15,108 nucleotides of DNA from Flavobacteriales bacterium (GTDB taxonomy: Bacteria; Bacteroidota; Bacteroidia; Flavobacteriales_D; Cryomorphaceae). The notes beneath the pieces are model-generated. The model had not been told where the DNA came from. It did not search any database and was given only the letters and a program-made list of their open reading frames with translations. The stretch is taken from NCBI GenBank assembly GCA_020200995.1, contig JAIVHQ010000007.1:1-15108 (forward strand), read 5' to 3'. Position numbers and translations under genes: made by a program. Below are positions 6,678 to 14,741 of this stretch, piece after piece. Each line of letters starts with the position of its first letter. The stretch's first letter is position 1.

Positions 6678-7247
6678 TTGAATTGGGGACGACATATCTT
6701 TTTCATTACACCGGCTGCTTTTGCGGCCGGTGTGCTTTTTTCGTGCACTTCCAATACTGTGGAAGAAGTCCTGGAGTACTCATCATCAGGGCCGGTACCT
6801 ACCAGGATTACTTTGGATGTGACCTATGTATTTACCGAAGCGGGAAAGGTGAAAAATCAACTTTACACCGCCAGGGCCGAGCAGTTTCAAACGCCTGATT
6901 CTGCATACAACTTGCTTTCGGGAGGTTTTGAACTCACTTTTTACAACGACGATCAGGAATTTGACGGAAGGCTCACCGCGCGCAATGGATTCATTCGCGG
7001 CGACAACTCGCTGATGATCGCCCGCGACAGCGTTGTTTTTGTGAACAGCATCGGAGAGACCCTCTACACCGAAGAGCTCATCTGGGTGCAGGACAGTGCA
7101 GTGGTTTACACGGACAAGTTTGTGACCATCGAGCGCACTGACGACATCATCTACGGCAAGGGCATGGTGTCTGATGAGAACTTCACGAATTACAACATTA
7201 AGAATGTTACCGGCATTTTTTATCTCAATGAAGAAGAGGACTTATGA
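6678..7247 (+). CDS. lptC: LPS export protein LptC, lipoprotein form
   Basis: LptC belongs to the Lpt bridge that carries lipopolysaccharide from the inner to the outer membrane. The C-terminal half is typical: LYTEELIWVQDSAVVYTDKFV, then a DDIIYGKGMVSDENFTNYNIKNVTG stretch with the conserved YG.G and N..G positions. The N-terminus (residues 1-23) is a lipoprotein signal ending LFSC with Cys23 as lipidation site, so anchoring is by lipid, not by the helix used in enterobacteria. The only usable start that keeps this signal is TTG at 6678, because an in-frame TGA (the TPR gene's stop) lies 6 bases before it. The stop overlaps the next ATG as ATGA. A terminator-like hairpin sits within codons 11-19. 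Length (189 residues) is normal. Confidence 0.88.
   Translation: MNWGRHIFFITPAAFAAGVLFSCTSNTVEEVLEYSSSGPVPTRITLDVTYVFTEAGKVKNQLYTARAEQFQTPDSAYNLLSGGFELTFYNDDQEFDGRLTARNGFIRGDNSLMIARDSVVFVNSIGETLYTEELIWVQDSAVVYTDKFVTIERTDDIIYGKGMVSDENFTNYNIKNVTGIFYLNEEEDL
6708..6741 (+). terminator. Terminator-like hairpin inside the lptC signal-peptide codons (possible attenuator)
   Basis: ACACCGGC (6708-6715) pairs perfectly with GCCGGTGT (6726-6733). Inside, GC/GC pairs close a TTTT loop after one T-G position. GC and then six T residues follow at 6736-6741. The shape is that of an intrinsic terminator, yet it lies 30 bases into lptC. If active, it would set lptC and the following small gene below the barrel and TPR genes. 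It may instead be a by-product of Ala/Gly codons. Confidence 0.45.
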
Positions 7248-7468
7248 AGAAAAAACCGGGCAATCGAATGAGGAAAGTGAGCATAGTGATGGAGCGATTT
7301 TGGCTCGTGATCGCAATCGGCTCACTGCTCGTAGTGCTGTATATCTTCATTGCGGAAGGCATTGACAGGCGCACTCTTCAGTACCTGATTTTTCCCGCGT
7401 TGGCGGGGTCTATGTACGCATTTCGACATCTCTTCCGAAAAAGAATGGAAGGCAAAGACCAAGAGTGA
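7244..7468 (+). CDS. Small two-helix membrane protein
   Basis: This 74-residue protein begins with a very basic stretch (MKKKPGNRMRK) and has two hydrophobic helices at about 19-39 and 44-64, followed by a charged tail. The start ATG at 7244 overlaps the lptC stop as ATGA, which argues for translational coupling; the later Met9 and Met16 are alternatives. I do not recognise a named family. Its place between lptC and a CNNM protein suggests an envelope role, but nothing more can be said. By the positive-inside rule both ends are likely cytoplasmic. Confidence 0.7.
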   Translation: MKKKPGNRMRKVSIVMERFWLVIAIGSLLVVLYIFIAEGIDRRTLQYLIFPALAGSMYAFRHLFRKRMEGKDQE

Positions 7469-7499
7469 TTGCCAGGATGATGCAGGTAAACTATCTTTG
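7469..7499 (+). promoter_or_regulatory. Consensus Bacteroidota promoter for the CNNM gene
   Basis: TTG at 7469-7471 (-33) and TATCTTTG at 7492-7499 (-7) are separated by exactly 20 bases, and the -7 box is a perfect TAnnTTTG. The ATG is at 7504, only four bases after the box, so the transcript would begin at or next to the start codon. The -33 element directly follows the stop codon of the preceding small gene. Confidence 0.7.
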
Positions 7500-7503
7500 A
7501 GAC

Positions 7504-8769
7504 ATGGAATACGCCTTGGCGATCGGTATTACCCTCTTGCTTTCAGCATTTTTCTCGGGCATGGAGATTGCTTTCATCAGTGCCAATAAACTCAAAATTG
7601 AGCTTGAAAATAAACAGGGAGGGTTTTCAGCCCAACTTCTTTCAGGATTCTTGCGACACCCTTCCAGATTTATCGGTGCCATGCTTGTGGGCAACAACAT
7701 CGTACTGGTGGTCTACGGTATTTTTACGGGCCTGCTGCTCGACGATTTTCTCCGCCTCAATTTTGGACTTGGAGACTTCGGTGTGCTCACCTGGCAGACG
7801 GTGATTTCCACCCTCGTTATACTATTTGCAGGAGAGTTTATTCCAAAAACGCTGTTCAGAATCAACTCTAACTTCATCCTTACCGTTTTTGCAGTGCCTT
7901 TAAAGCTTATTTATTTGCTCCTGTGGGTGCCTATGTATGTGATGGTCGGGCTCTCGAACCTCATCCTTCGCTTTTTGTTTCGGGTAGATACAGGCAACAG
8001 AGAGGTGGTGTTTGGTCGCATTGACCTCGACAATTACGTGCGCGAGATTGCCGAAAATGCCGATAACGGAACCGAGGAGCTCGATACGGAAATTCGCATT
8101 ATGCAGAATGCCCTGGACTTTTCAAAGGTAAAAGCCCGAGACTGCATGGTGCCGCGTACCGAGATTTCGGCTGTGGAGATCGAGGATGAAGTGTCGAAGC
8201 TCAAAGAGATGTTTGTGCGAACCGGATATTCCAAGGTGCTGGTGTACAGAGATAGTATTGACAACATCATTGGCTACGTAAACAGTGTGGAGCTCTTCAA
8301 CAAACCCGATTCGATAAAACGCCTCGTGGTGCCTGTCATCATTATTCCCGAAACCATTTCAGCCAGAGAAGTGCTTCAGCTTTTTATAAAGCAGAACAAG
8401 AGCATTGCCGTGGTGGTCGACGAATTCGGTGGCACAAGCGGGATGCTAACCATCGAAGACATCATCGAAGAGATTTTCGGTGATATCGAAGATGAGCACG
8501 ACCGGGATGATTTTATCGAGGAGCAAATTGATGAGAACACATACCTCTTTTCGGCCCGCCTCGAAATTGACTACCTGAACGCCACCTACAAAATTGAAAT
8601 TCCCGAATCTGAAGAGTATGAAACTTTGGCAGGTTATATAATTCACAATCATGAAGATATACCCGAAGTGAACACTGTGATCGAAGTGGATAATTTTTTA
8701 ATTACTGTAGCCGATGTAACCAATGTACGCATCGAAACAGTAAAGCTTCAGGTATTGATAGAAGAATAG
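7504..8769 (+). CDS. CNNM/DUF21 and CBS-pair membrane protein (hemolysin C / CorC-like)
   Basis: The order of domains in this 421-residue protein is clear. A membrane-embedded DUF21/CNNM domain spans about 1-185, with FFSGMEIAFISAN at 16-28, LVGNNIVLV at 61-69 and the conserved GEFIPKT at 110-116. A CBS pair follows (CMVPRTEI near 214-221; VVDEFGGTSGMLTIEDI at about 304-320 with the IFGDIEDEHD tail). A CorC_HlyC domain closes the protein at about 340-421. Family members are linked to magnesium or cobalt export, and the related GldE is associated with gliding motility; the gldD neighbour of gldE is not seen here, so I do not assign that name. The ion is not determined. A strong promoter lies directly before the ATG. 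Confidence 0.88.
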   Translation: MEYALAIGITLLLSAFFSGMEIAFISANKLKIELENKQGGFSAQLLSGFLRHPSRFIGAMLVGNNIVLVVYGIFTGLLLDDFLRLNFGLGDFGVLTWQTVISTLVILFAGEFIPKTLFRINSNFILTVFAVPLKLIYLLLWVPMYVMVGLSNLILRFLFRVDTGNREVVFGRIDLDNYVREIAENADNGTEELDTEIRIMQNALDFSKVKARDCMVPRTEISAVEIEDEVSKLKEMFVRTGYSKVLVYRDSIDNIIGYVNSVELFNKPDSIKRLVVPVIIIPETISAREVLQLFIKQNKSIAVVVDEFGGTSGMLTIEDIIEEIFGDIEDEHDRDDFIEEQIDENTYLFSARLEIDYLNATYKIEIPESEEYETLAGYIIHNHEDIPEVNTVIEVDNFLITVADVTNVRIETVKLQVLIEE

Positions 8770-8792
8770 TTTAATTCGATTGGAGATATTTG

Positions 8793-8800
8793 TATCTTCG
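8793..8800 (+). promoter_or_regulatory. Probable -7 box of the ppiD promoter
   Basis: TATCTTCG at 8793-8800 differs from TAnnTTTG by one base and is followed by CAC, as in many Bacteroidota promoters. It ends 23 bases before the ppiD ATG, in the 54-base gap after the CNNM gene. A TTT at 8770-8772 lies 20 bases upstream as a weak -33 candidate. Confidence 0.45.
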
Positions 8801-8823
8801 CACACTTTTAAAATACAGATTTA

Positions 8824-10911
8824 ATGGCAGCTATTGGAAAAATTCGCGAACAATCCACCCTTTTGTTGATCGTAATCGGGGGAGCCATGGTGGCATTCGT
8901 GTTTCTTGATTTCTTTACAGGTTCGGGCGGAGTTCAACCTGACCGATACGTCGGAGAAGTTGCGGGAGAAGAGATCAACATGATTGACTACGAACGCAAA
9001 GTGGAGGCGTACAAACAAAGTATGGCCACCGTGGGGCAGCCCGTTACCTCGGAAGCAGAACAACAGATTCGCAACCAGGTGTGGAATGAAATGATTCAGG
9101 AAACGATCATGCACGGAGAATTGTCCAAACTGGGCATGCGCATCAGCCGTGATGAGTTTGACGATATCCGATTCGGAGAGAATGTACGCCCGGAATTTTT
9201 CCAGGGTGAAAATTTTCAGAATCCCGAAACGGGTCAGTTCGATCCGCAGCTTGTACAGAATTATTTCGCTTTTTTGCAGCAGCAGTATCCTGTATTTTAC
9301 GAAAATCAAGTGACCCGAATCGTGAACGAACGGCTCTACGAGAAGTACAATAACATGGTGAAGCGAGGAATTCACGTCAATACCCTCGACGCCAAGAATG
9401 AATACTACAAACAGGAGCAAAAAGTGAGATTTAACTTTGTGGTGCGCGAATTCAGCAGCGTGGCCGATAGCTTGGTAGATGTATCAGACAGCGAATTAAA
9501 AGCGTATTACAGCAAAAATAAAGACAGTGAACGCTTTCAGCGCGATGCCACTGCCGATCTTAAATTTGTGAGTTTCAAAGTAGAACCCACTGAAGATGAC
9601 GAGGCTGAAATCGTTGAAGACCTGCGAGATTTGGTGGAAGAATTCAGGTCGGCCCGCAACGACTCTATCTTTGCTCTGAAATACGGTGATAGCCGCAGAG
9701 GAACACCGGTTCGTTTTGAAACAGGCGATGACGAGGAGTTGAAAGCTTTTTCAAATACGGCAGAAATCGGCGACATTGTGGGCCCCTTCAAAAGGGGTGA
9801 CCGCTACATTATCTCGAAAGTGAAGGAAGTGGAAGACGAAGAGCAGGCCAGTGCACGACACATTCTACTCAGCAATCAATCAGGTACTCCAAGTGAAGTG
9901 TTGAAATCACGTGCCGACAGCATTGTAAAAGTGATTCGAAGCAAGAAGAACTTTGAGGAGATGGTGGATTTGTTTACCGAGGATCCCGGCTCAAAGGCCA
10001 CAGGAGGAAAGTATGAAGGTTTCAACAGAGAAGCCATGGTTTCGGAATTTAGCGATGCTTCATTCGATCGTCCCATTGGCTCACTCAATGTGGTGGAAAC
10101 CGATTTCGGAGTGCATATTGTTGAACCACTTGCCAGAAATACTGCTCGTGTTCTCAATGTAATCGAAGTAGACAACCGCGTTCGTCCTTCAAACCGCACC
10201 TTCAACGAGGTGTACGACGAAGCCAACGACTTTTCTCTCTCTGCTGAAAATGTTAAGGGAATGGAAGCCCTTGCTTCAGAGCGCGGCTACACAGTGAAAG
10301 ATGCCAACAAGGTGAGGCGAGGTGCTGTGAATGTGCCCGGTATTTCTCGTTCGGTGGATGCTGTCCGCTGGGCACACAATACTGAAAAAACTAAAAAAGG
10401 CCAGCTTAGCGAGCCATTCGAGTTCGACAATCAAATCGTAGTGCTGGGTCTTGTGGAGCGCCGCTCGGAAGGATTGGCGCCCTTTGAAGATGTCAAGGAT
10501 GAAATAAAACCCGACGTGGTTCGTGAGAAAAAGGTTGCCATGTTTACCGACGAGTTGAAAGGCAAATCTCTCGCTGAAGCATCTGAGGAGTTTGAACTTA
10601 CTTCTAAACTCGCTGCAAACGTGTCTGAAAAGCGACCCAACCTCACAGGGATGGGCGCTGAGCCATACGTAGTGGGTTTTGCACTGAGCCTTGCAGAAGG
10701 CGCTGTAAGCAATCCCATAGAAGGCAAGAAGGGAGTTTATCTTATCGAAGTGCTTTCAAAAACCTCAGTTGAGCCACGCGCTGAATATGTGGCTTACCGC
10801 GATGAACTCGAAGAAAAGCGCAAAGGTGAAATGGTGAACTATGACACCGGGGTGTACAAAGCTCTCAAGGACATTGCCAATGTGAAAGACGAGCGTTCTA
10901 AGGTGTACTAA
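8824..10911 (+). CDS. ppiD: Membrane-anchored periplasmic peptidyl-prolyl isomerase (PpiD/SurA-type)
   Basis: This is a 695-residue folding factor anchored in the inner membrane, acting on proteins as they emerge in the periplasm, notably those bound for the outer membrane. One N-terminal helix is seen at about 12-32 (LLLIVIGGAMVAFVFLDFF), preceded by MAAIGKIREQS, the typical start of this family. The SurA N-like chaperone region covers about 40-200. A parvulin rotamase domain lies at about 343-437, with ARHILL, a TEDPGSKATGGKYEGF block and DFGVHIV. The flanking segments at 240-340 and 500-660 look like further chaperone or degenerate isomerase domains. It has its own probable promoter and is the last gene of the plus-strand cluster, convergent with rodA. 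Confidence 0.88.
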   Translation: MAAIGKIREQSTLLLIVIGGAMVAFVFLDFFTGSGGVQPDRYVGEVAGEEINMIDYERKVEAYKQSMATVGQPVTSEAEQQIRNQVWNEMIQETIMHGELSKLGMRISRDEFDDIRFGENVRPEFFQGENFQNPETGQFDPQLVQNYFAFLQQQYPVFYENQVTRIVNERLYEKYNNMVKRGIHVNTLDAKNEYYKQEQKVRFNFVVREFSSVADSLVDVSDSELKAYYSKNKDSERFQRDATADLKFVSFKVEPTEDDEAEIVEDLRDLVEEFRSARNDSIFALKYGDSRRGTPVRFETGDDEELKAFSNTAEIGDIVGPFKRGDRYIISKVKEVEDEEQASARHILLSNQSGTPSEVLKSRADSIVKVIRSKKNFEEMVDLFTEDPGSKATGGKYEGFNREAMVSEFSDASFDRPIGSLNVVETDFGVHIVEPLARNTARVLNVIEVDNRVRPSNRTFNEVYDEANDFSLSAENVKGMEALASERGYTVKDANKVRRGAVNVPGISRSVDAVRWAHNTEKTKKGQLSEPFEFDNQIVVLGLVERRSEGLAPFEDVKDEIKPDVVREKKVAMFTDELKGKSLAEASEEFELTSKLAANVSEKRPNLTGMGAEPYVVGFALSLAEGAVSNPIEGKKGVYLIEVLSKTSVEPRAEYVAYRDELEEKRKGEMVNYDTGVYKALKDIANVKDERSKVY

Positions 10912-10950
10912 AAGAATGATCGCTTCGCTTGTGAGCGACTCAAAAATACT

Positions 10951-10985
10951 AAAACCCGCAGTCGAATCATCGGCTGCGGGTTTTT
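10951..10985. terminator. Bidirectional terminator between ppiD and rodA
   Basis: The arms 10951-10961 (AAAACCCGCAG) and 10974-10984 (CTGCGGGTTTT) pair over 11 bases around a 12-base loop. A run of T follows on the plus strand (10981-10985) and a run of A precedes on the same strand, so it should end transcripts from both ppiD and the convergent rodA operon. It lies 39 bases after the ppiD stop and 108 bases past the rodA stop. Between it and rodA (10986-11092) I see no gene. Confidence 0.9.
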
Positions 10986-11092
10986 ACTTTCAGCTAAAGC
11001 TACAGACAGAATACAACTCAATTCTTTTCAAATTACTCCTGTTCGGCTTCCTCCCCGTTGCTCGCAGTCGGCCTGAAGCTGGACTCGGGTTT

Positions 11093-12418
11093 TTACCGAA
11101 GTACCACCAGTCGCTCGGTATCGAGCTTGAGCAGGATAAACAGCAACAGTGTGAAACCCCACAGTGAGGAGCCCCCATAGCTGAAAAACGGAAGGGGGAT
11201 TCCAATCACGGGTGCCAGGCCGATGGCCATTCCGATATTTATCAGCACGTGCATAAAAAACACGCAAGCCACGGCATAGCCGTATATCCGCGTAAATTTA
11301 GAACGCTGGCGCTCGGCGATAAAAATGATTCGAAGCATCAGCACCAAAAAGAGGGTAATGATGACAAAACTCCCGATGAACCCCCATTCCTCACCGATCG
11401 TGCAGAATATAAAGTCAGTGCTCTGCATGGGAACATACTTGAATTTGGTGAGGGTACCCTCCAGATAGCCCTTTCCGGAAAATCCGCCCGAGCCGATCGC
11501 AGTTTGAGATTGCTTAACGTTGTAGCCCGCGCCCAGCGGATCCTCTGCCAGGCCGAGCAGGATGTTGATCCTGATTTTTTGGTGGGGCTCCAGCACATTC
11601 TCGAACATGACGTCGAGTGTGCCTATAAAAATGAGACTGCCTACAGCCGTGCCGATCAGCAAAGCATAGTTCCTTTTGCGAAGGCGGGGAAGCACAAGCT
11701 TACCTATGGCAAAGAATGCTGCAACAGTGATAACCACGATGAAAATCATCAACATGTAGTGTCCCTGAATGGCCATTTCCGTGAAGGGTATGCCCACCTC
11801 GGTGGCTTTGAGAACCAGCGATAGTACAGAAAGGATGGCCGCCAACAGGCCGAGCAGCAGAATATTTCCCGAAAGGCCCTCTCGATACAACACGAGAATA
11901 AATGCCGCAAATACCAGTACAGTCCCCGTATCGGGCTGCAGCATGATGAGTAGGGCCGGAAAAGCAATGATGGCTGTGGATGCCAGTTTCGATCGAAGGG
12001 TGGCAAACTGGGCCTCAGCCGAACTCAGAAAATACGCCAACATCAATCCTATGCCCACCTTCGAAAACTCGCTGGGTTGTATACCGAAGCTGCCAAAACC
12101 AAACCAGGCTTTTTGACCGTTAATTTCGCGTCCGAATAACAAGACCAATACCAAAAGCAAACACGTTACGCCGTAAATGATCGGTGAAATACGCCGCAGG
12201 AAATCTCCGTCGAGAAGGAGGATGATAAATGCAATGACGCAGGCCGTCATTATCCAGATAAATTGCTTGCCATATTCCTGCGTGCTGTCGAATATTGACG
12301 GGTTGAGCTCGCTGTAACTCGCCGAATAGATGTTGAACCACCCCATCAGCATGAGCAGGAAATAGAGCCCTACGGTAAACCAGTCGAGGCTGGCGAATAT
12401 GTTTCTTCCTCTTCTCAC
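11093..12418 (-). CDS. rodA: Peptidoglycan glycosyltransferase RodA (SEDS family)
   Basis: RodA polymerises lipid II into glycan strands in the elongation machinery, working with the transpeptidase PBP2. The 441-residue protein has about ten or more membrane helices. Family motifs present are QPDTGT at 161-166, DPLGAGYN with the probable catalytic Asp293, the QSQTAIGSGG and GKG block at 303-316, TDFIF at 334-338, EEWGF at 343-347, and the closing PFFSYGGSS at 410-418. The stretch 180-260 holds extra hydrophobic segments, as in other Bacteroidota RodA proteins. The start is GTG, whose last bases overlap the TGA of mrdA (GTGA). After the TAA the frame stays open for 19 further codons to a second TAA. 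No response or regulatory site is visible; expression follows the upstream genes. Confidence 0.95.
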   Translation of the reverse strand: MRRGRNIFASLDWFTVGLYFLLMLMGWFNIYSASYSELNPSIFDSTQEYGKQFIWIMTACVIAFIILLLDGDFLRRISPIIYGVTCLLLVLVLLFGREINGQKAWFGFGSFGIQPSEFSKVGIGLMLAYFLSSAEAQFATLRSKLASTAIIAFPALLIMLQPDTGTVLVFAAFILVLYREGLSGNILLLGLLAAILSVLSLVLKATEVGIPFTEMAIQGHYMLMIFIVVITVAAFFAIGKLVLPRLRKRNYALLIGTAVGSLIFIGTLDVMFENVLEPHQKIRINILLGLAEDPLGAGYNVKQSQTAIGSGGFSGKGYLEGTLTKFKYVPMQSTDFIFCTIGEEWGFIGSFVIITLFLVLMLRIIFIAERQRSKFTRIYGYAVACVFFMHVLINIGMAIGLAPVIGIPLPFFSYGGSSLWGFTLLLFILLKLDTERLVVLR

Positions 12419-14217
12419 AGCAGGTCGGCATTTTTTATCCTCGCCTCGATGTGCGGACGCGTGATGGTATCGGTGAGAAATTTTTCAATCATCAGACTCG
12501 TAATAGGGGCCGCCCAGGTAGATCCGAACCCGACGTTCTCAACATAAACGGCTATGGCGATCTTAGGATTGTCTTTGGGCGCGAATGCGATGAAAATGGA
12601 ATGGTCCTTTCCGTGGGGGTTTTCTGCGGTACCCGTTTTTCCACATACGTCGATATCAGGACTGAATCGCACGCCACGGCCCGTACCCGACTCGATTACG
12701 CGAAACATCCCGTCCACCACTTTTTCAAAATGCACCGCATCGATCGCTACATGGTGCTTAGTGGTGTAGGTGCTGTCCGAGAGCGGTTCACCGTCTATTT
12801 CCTTGATGTAGTGAGGGGTGTAAAACCAACCGCGGTTGGCAATGGTCGCCGAGAAATTCGCCATTTGGATGGGGGTGACCCCGAGTTCGCCCTGGCCTAT
12901 GGCCAGCGATATTATGGTGTGTCCGTTCCAGCGATTTCGACCGTAATAGCGATCGTAGTATGTCGACTCGGGTACAAAGCCGCTCACCTCACTTGTCAGA
13001 TCCACCATGAGCCGTGAGCCAAGTCCGAAGGCTGATATATATTCGCGCCATTTGTTGTAGCCCTCCTCACTGGTTGGGTATTTGTCCAGGACCCGCTTGA
13101 AAACGTTGCAGTAGTAAGCATTACAACTTGTTTGTATTGAAAAACCGAGGTTTACGGGGTTGGAATGTGCGTGGCAACGCGGACGTACCCTGCCACCAAA
13201 GTAATATCCGCCGCGGCATGTGAAGGTGGTGTTTTCATCAATCACTTCTTCCTGAAGTCCGATGAGACCCTGGATCAGTTTGAAGGTGGAGCCCGGAGGG
13301 TATTTAGCCATCAAGGCTCTGTTAAATAATGGTTTGAGTGTGTCGGCGTTCAGTTTTCCGTAATTTTTGCCACGCACCCTTCCCACCAAAAGGTTGGGGT
13401 CATAACCGGGATTGGTCACCATGCATAGTATCTCACCCGTTGCGGGTTCGATGGCCACTATACTTCCGCGCTTATTGACCATCAGCTCTTCACCGTACAC
13501 CTGAAGGGCGAGGTCTATACTGCTTGTCAGGTTTTTTCCGGCCACGGCTGAGGTGTCGTATTGACCGTCGGCGTATGACCCCTTCTCGTTGTTGTGTACA
13601 TCCACCAGCACGTATCGCTTTCCGCGATTTCCGCGCAGGGGTTTTTCATAAATGCTTTCCACGCCGCTTGCTCCGATATAGTCACCCCGCTTGTAGTAGC
13701 GGTCAGATTCAATGATGGAGGGCGTCACTTCACTCACATAGCCTAGGTTGTGAGCTGAGGCGGCTTTTGGGTAATACCTCAGGGTACGGGGCTGGCCGTA
13801 AAACCCGCTGAAGCGGTGGAGATTTTCAGCAATGGAAGTGTAAGCTTCCGCCGGAATCTGCTTTTCGAATATAGATGGCTTGTAACGGCTGTACGCCTTT
13901 GCTTTCTGAAGCTTTTCATTAAATTGATCCTTGTCGATGCCTAGTAATCTACAGAAAGCGCTGGTATCCATCTCTGATACGTCTCGTGGCAGCACCATCA
14001 GGTCGTAAATGGCCGTATTGGACACTACAATATCTCCCTTTCGATCGTAAATAAGGCCCCTCGAAGGATATTCGGTGATGACGCGCTCCGAAGCACTGGC
14101 CGCAAAGATCTTCCATTGATCGTCCACAACCTGTATGTAAAACAGGCGCAACAAAAAAATCACGCCGACGGTGAGGAAGATAACGACGATGGTAATTTTT
14201 CGATCACTGAGGTTCAT
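12415..14217 (-). CDS. mrdA: Penicillin-binding protein 2 (elongation transpeptidase)
   Basis: PBP2 cross-links peptidoglycan during side-wall growth, in the periplasm and anchored by one N-terminal helix (about 8-30). The class B architecture is complete: the dimerisation or pedestal region begins at PSRGLIYDRKG (51-61), and the transpeptidase domain holds the SxxK motif STFK with catalytic Ser310 and Lys313, SCN at 364-366 and KTG at 527-529. Length (600 residues) is typical. The ATG overlaps the mreD stop as ATGA, and its own TGA overlaps the rodA GTG, so mreD, mrdA and rodA are tightly coupled. Nothing is truncated or missing. Confidence 0.95.
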   Translation of the reverse strand: MNLSDRKITIVVIFLTVGVIFLLRLFYIQVVDDQWKIFAASASERVITEYPSRGLIYDRKGDIVVSNTAIYDLMVLPRDVSEMDTSAFCRLLGIDKDQFNEKLQKAKAYSRYKPSIFEKQIPAEAYTSIAENLHRFSGFYGQPRTLRYYPKAASAHNLGYVSEVTPSIIESDRYYKRGDYIGASGVESIYEKPLRGNRGKRYVLVDVHNNEKGSYADGQYDTSAVAGKNLTSSIDLALQVYGEELMVNKRGSIVAIEPATGEILCMVTNPGYDPNLLVGRVRGKNYGKLNADTLKPLFNRALMAKYPPGSTFKLIQGLIGLQEEVIDENTTFTCRGGYYFGGRVRPRCHAHSNPVNLGFSIQTSCNAYYCNVFKRVLDKYPTSEEGYNKWREYISAFGLGSRLMVDLTSEVSGFVPESTYYDRYYGRNRWNGHTIISLAIGQGELGVTPIQMANFSATIANRGWFYTPHYIKEIDGEPLSDSTYTTKHHVAIDAVHFEKVVDGMFRVIESGTGRGVRFSPDIDVCGKTGTAENPHGKDHSIFIAFAPKDNPKIAIAVYVENVGFGSTWAAPITSLMIEKFLTDTITRPHIEARIKNADLL

Positions 14218-14741
14218 ACGCGTCCTGCCGCCCTTTTCGGAAATGTTAGATATTCGCTCAAGACGACAAGGGTAAAGGTAAAAACCGTGCTCAACACGAC
14301 CCGCAGAAGGGTGTTAAAAAAACCAGTGAAGGAGTACACCTCCAGAAAGAAAAGCCAGAAGTGGTGAATGAAAATCAATACAAGAGCGTACTTAAAGTAC
14401 CAGCCAATTCCCAGATCGTGCACCGAAGGGCGCATTCCGAATTCGTAGCCGTCACGAGGTGCGATGGCCTTGAGAAGCAATGGGCGTATGTATGCCAGCA
14501 CCAGACAAGCCGATGCGTGCATACCCATGGTGTTGGTAAACATATCGATACTGATGCCACACGCTGCTCCCAGCAAAAGCTCCAGCCACCTCGGGGTCTC
14601 GAGCGGGAGCATCAACAAAAACAGCACGTATAAGAAAGGTACGGCCATGCCCTGCCACAGGTGCACATCGTTCAGGATGAGTCCCTGAAGCAGTATCAGC
14701 AGGACAAACCTGCCCGTATTTTTTACAATCTCACCAGCCAT
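14214..14741 (-). CDS. mreD: Rod shape-determining protein MreD
   Basis: This 175-residue integral membrane protein has five or more hydrophobic helices (about 11-27, 32-48, 53-72, 77-93, 115-135 and 145-165), a size and layout typical of MreD. It contains the GxxxD-like GISIDMF at 62-68, a position commonly conserved in the family. MreD links MreC and the MreB cytoskeleton with the wall enzymes. It starts 11 bases inside the end of mreC and its stop overlaps mrdA. Sequence divergence in this family is high, so the assignment relies strongly on gene order. Confidence 0.88.
   Translation of the reverse strand: MAGEIVKNTGRFVLLILLQGLILNDVHLWQGMAVPFLYVLFLLMLPLETPRWLELLLGAACGISIDMFTNTMGMHASACLVLAYIRPLLLKAIAPRDGYEFGMRPSVHDLGIGWYFKYALVLIFIHHFWLFFLEVYSFTGFFNTLLRVVLSTVFTFTLVVLSEYLTFPKRAAGRV

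Noticed and set aside
7504..8769. Naming the CNNM/CBS protein GldE
   Set aside because: The domain order is shared by GldE and general CorC/HlyC-type proteins. The gldD and ssb neighbours expected for gldE are absent, so the narrower name is not supported.
8821..9420. Minus-strand frame of 199 codons opposite the start of ppiD
   Set aside because: It covers the ppiD promoter side and the membrane anchor codons in antisense. The ppiD frame has clear domains, so this is a shadow.
10986..11267. Possible small genes on either strand next to the ppiD-rodA terminator (for example 11028-11267 minus, 10916-11167 plus)
   Set aside because: They overlap the bidirectional terminator or the rodA 3' end, and show no plausible start context or protein features.
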